Shown piece by piece: positions 6,546 to 7,827 of a DNA stretch of 7,827 bases. Under the pieces are notes generated by a model, which searched no databases, had not been told where the DNA came from, and saw only the letters and a list, made by a program, of their open reading frames with translations. Position numbers and translations under genes: made by a program. Source of the stretch: a bacterium. Its GTDB lineage: Bacteria; Patescibacteriota; Minisyncoccia; Phycocordibacterales; Phycocordibacteraceae. Within the stretch, counting starts at the first letter, position 1; each line of letters begins with the position of its first letter. The stretch spans positions 1-7,827 of the forward strand of contig JAKAGD010000031.1 in NCBI GenBank assembly GCA_021817685.1, in the 5' to 3' direction.

Positions 6546-6553
6546 ATTCAGCC

Positions 6554-6559
6554 AGTCTA
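6554..6559 (-). promoter_or_regulatory. Possible -10 box (TAGACT) of ileS
   Basis: On the minus strand TAGACT is followed by 8 bases and the ileS ATG at 6545. TTGTTT, overlapping the T-tract of the preceding terminator, lies 16 bases upstream as a weak -35 candidate. Because a terminator sits directly upstream, ileS needs its own promoter in this roughly 30-base space or depends on read-through. Confidence 0.3.
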
Positions 6560-6572
6560 GCGTTTGCGCGAT

Positions 6573-6608
6573 AAAAAACAAACAGCCGCGCTACTTCCGC
6601 GACTGTTT
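6573..6608 (-). terminator. Intrinsic terminator after the 122-residue gene
   Basis: Read on the minus strand, AAACAGTCGCG (6608-6598) pairs with CGCGGCTGTTT (6590-6580) over 11 bp, with one T-G wobble and a 7-base loop. A G and then six T (6578-6573) follow. It begins 16 bases after the TGA stop. The wobble becomes a C-A mismatch on the plus strand, which supports the minus direction. It separates the argS-side unit from the ileS unit. Confidence 0.85.
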
Positions 6609-6624
6609 TTGTGGCCTGGGCTGA

Positions 6625-6993
6625 TCAGACGGCCCTGAGTTTCCTTTCTCCTTTGGGTGAGCCCTGTTGCTCTTTGGATGTGCGCTCGGCGTTTTGCAGA
6701 TCTTCCACGAACTTGGCGAATCGCCTCCGTACGTCCTCGGGGTTTTTGACGAGGGCCCAGTTTGCGAAAGCGACGACCGCGGGATGGAAGACGCATCCGG
6801 AATTCGCCTCCAGCGCTTCCTGAAAGGCCCGGAACCGCTCGGCTTCGGCTTTTGCATTGAGTTCGCATGCCCGGTTGAACTGCGCCGCGCAGGCGAAGAA
6901 CGCATCCTGCGAATCCTCATACAGCCTCTGGAACAGCTTTACCGCCTGCGCTACGACATCTCCTTCGTCGTAGCCATTTCCCTTTGTAGGCAT
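6625..6993 (-). CDS. Hypothetical 122-residue helical protein
   Basis: I do not recognise this protein. It has 122 residues and no signal peptide or membrane segment. It is rich in Ala, Glu, Arg and Phe, with long predicted helices at about 10-63 (VVAQAVKLFQRLYEDSQDAF..., then LNAKAEAERFRAFQEALEA) and 72-104 (VVAFANWALVKNPEDVRRRF, then AKFVEDLQNAER). The C-terminal tail is charged and probably disordered (SKEQQGSPKGERKLR). Cysteines are at 35, 43 and 67, with no metal-binding spacing. The start is well supported: AAAAGGAG lies 8 bases before the ATG, the only strong Shine-Dalgarno in the window, and an intrinsic terminator follows the stop. A small soluble helical or coiled-coil protein is likely; no function can be assigned. 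It lies 81 bases downstream of argS and may be cotranscribed with it. Confidence 0.8.
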   Translation of the reverse strand: MPTKGNGYDEGDVVAQAVKLFQRLYEDSQDAFFACAAQFNRACELNAKAEAERFRAFQEALEANSGCVFHPAVVAFANWALVKNPEDVRRRFAKFVEDLQNAERTSKEQQGSPKGERKLRAV

Positions 6994-7001
6994 CTTCTAG
7001 A

Positions 7002-7009
7002 CTCCTTTT
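7002..7009 (-). promoter_or_regulatory. Strong Shine-Dalgarno of the 122-residue gene
   Basis: AAAAGGAG on the minus strand, 8 bases before the ATG at 6993. It fixes the start of the small gene and contrasts with the weak or absent Shine-Dalgarno sequences of ileS, recO and the 627-residue gene. Confidence 0.75.
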
Positions 7010-7049
7010 CTAGCGACTCACGGGATTGTGCAGTCTGCGAATGAATCTA

Positions 7050-7068
7050 GCGCGCCGAGAGGGCGCGC
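7050..7068 (-). other. GC-rich hairpin just after argS
   Basis: GCGCGCC (7050-7056) and GGCGCGC (7062-7068) form a 7-bp stem of pure G-C pairs around a 5-base loop, 6 bases after the argS stop. On the minus strand it is followed by TAGATTCATTC, not a continuous T-run. It could be a weak terminator or a 3'-end stabilising or processing structure between argS and the small gene. Confidence 0.45.
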
Positions 7069-7074
7069 GCAATA

Positions 7075-7827
7075 TCACATCTTCTCCGGCGTGGGGATAC
7101 CGAGGAGCGTAAGCCCGTTCGTCATCGTGTTCGCGAACGCGCGCGCCACGCGCTGTTTGTATTTCTCCTCGGAAGAACCGAGTACCTGCTCCTGCGCATA
7201 AAAAGAGTTCCACGCGCCCGCAAGCTCGGTGAGATAGGTCGTAAGCAGGTTCGGCGAGAGCTCGCGCGCGGCGCGCGCGGCGACTTCGGGGAAATGCAGG
7301 ATGAGCCGTTCAATGGCGTACGGCGCGGCGGGTTCCCCGGCGCCCTCCGCTCCGTCGGAAGCATACGCGAGGATCTTGCGCGCGCGCACGAGCGCGTACT
7401 GCAGGTACGGCCCCGAGTCGCCTTCGAGCGAGAGCGACTTTTCTTCGTCGAAGATGATATCTGAACCCGGCGCTTGGCGCAGAACCATATATTTGATGGC
7501 CCCGACGGCGACTTGCTCCGCGATGAGCGGGTCCGGATTTTTCTCGCTCGCCTTCTCAATAACTTCCCGGACGAGTTCTGCCGCCGTGATGACATTCCCT
7601 TCGCGCGAAGACATTTTCCCGGTGGTAAGCCGGAGGAAACCGTGCGGCACGTGCGTCGTTTTTGCCGAAAGGTTTGGGGCGAGCTCTTCGAGCGCGGCCA
7701 GCAGAACGCGGAAATGCCCTATCTGTTCGGCGGCGGTGACGATGATAGAGCGATCCGTCTGCACGCGTTCTTCTTTGAGGAACGCGAGGCCGATGTCTTT
7801 CGCCTCGTACGTCGGCGTGCCGCGGCT
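7075..7827 (-). CDS. argS: Arginyl-tRNA synthetase (C-terminal part, 5' end outside the window)
   Basis: Class I synthetase that charges tRNA-Arg in the cytoplasm. The last 250 residues are visible; the frame stays open to base 7827. It opens with RGTPTYEAKDIGLAF, the conserved (L)PTYEAKDLGL block of the catalytic domain. KMSSREGN (visible residues 71-78) is the KMSKS-type loop, in the variant form normal for many ArgRS. SGPYLQYALVRARKIL (138-153) is the family signature leading into the DALR anticodon-binding domain (about 141-250), which ends LGIPTPEKM, close to the usual LGI.APE.M end. The stop is TGA. An in-frame GTG at 7764 is internal and not a start, because conserved family sequence continues upstream of it. 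The missing part would hold the N-terminal domain and the HIGH motif. Nothing looks degraded. Confidence 0.96.
   Translation of the reverse strand, partial: SRGTPTYEAKDIGLAFLKEERVQTDRSIIVTAAEQIGHFRVLLAALEELAPNLSAKTTHVPHGFLRLTTGKMSSREGNVITAAELVREVIEKASEKNPDPLIAEQVAVGAIKYMVLRQAPGSDIIFDEEKSLSLEGDSGPYLQYALVRARKILAYASDGAEGAGEPAAPYAIERLILHFPEVAARAARELSPNLLTTYLTELAGAWNSFYAQEQVLGSSEEKYKQRVARAFANTMTNGLTLLGIPTPEKM

Noticed and set aside
6546..6581. TTG start at 6581 for ileS
   Set aside because: The codon falls inside the stem of the intrinsic terminator; the ATGs at 6545 and 6536 fit the family N-terminus better.
7765..7827. Starting argS at the GTG at 7764
   Set aside because: Conserved ArgRS sequence (PTYEAKDIGL) continues in frame upstream to the window edge, so the GTG is an internal Val codon.
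1..7827. CRISPR array, insertion sequence, tRNA or rRNA gene
   Set aside because: No regularly spaced repeats, transposase motifs, terminal inverted repeats or tRNA/rRNA signatures were seen on either strand.

Overview
The window is GC-rich bacterial DNA. Every gene I can support is on the minus strand, so transcription runs from base 7827 towards base 1. In transcription order the genes are: the 3' part of argS (arginyl-tRNA synthetase); an unrecognised 122-residue helical protein; a good intrinsic terminator; ileS (isoleucyl-tRNA synthetase, type 2) with an extra histidine-phosphatase domain inside it; recO (short recombination-repair mediator), which overlaps ileS by 11 bases; a 627-residue membrane-anchored protein with repeated beta-sandwich-like modules; and the 5' part of a single-chain glycyl-tRNA synthetase gene.

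The gene set suggests a member of the Candidate Phyla Radiation (Patescibacteria, probably a GC-rich Parcubacteria lineage). The pointers are a type 2 IleRS of unusual architecture, a single-chain GlyRS, a RecO of only 189 residues, a long uncharacterised membrane protein with DUF11-like repeats among housekeeping genes, and few Shine-Dalgarno sequences. This placement is inference. TGA is used as a normal stop (argS and the 122-residue gene), so there is no sign here of the UGA=Gly code of Gracilibacteria/SR1.

Bases 6554-7827 hold argS, a hairpin just after its stop, the small gene with the only strong Shine-Dalgarno in the window, and the terminator. The ileS start is tightly packed behind that terminator. 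Bases 719-6545 look like one transcription unit, ileS-recO-membrane protein, with an 11-base overlap and then a 21-base gap. Bases 582-718 are the only sizeable gap. They hold two hairpins, repeated AGCTC/GAGCT segments that could pair in alternative ways, and a short palindrome just upstream of the glycyl-tRNA synthetase gene.

Three aminoacyl-tRNA synthetases (Arg, Ile, Gly) lie in under 8 kb, so the region is mainly translation housekeeping plus one repair gene. The most unusual object is the IleRS. A histidine phosphatase with all its expected active-site residues is inserted between the editing region and the KMSKS loop, where related enzymes usually carry a cysteine-containing zinc-ribbon segment. 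The same enzyme has GIHH in place of the class I HIGH signature, a swap known from mupirocin-hyper-resistant type 2 IleRS.
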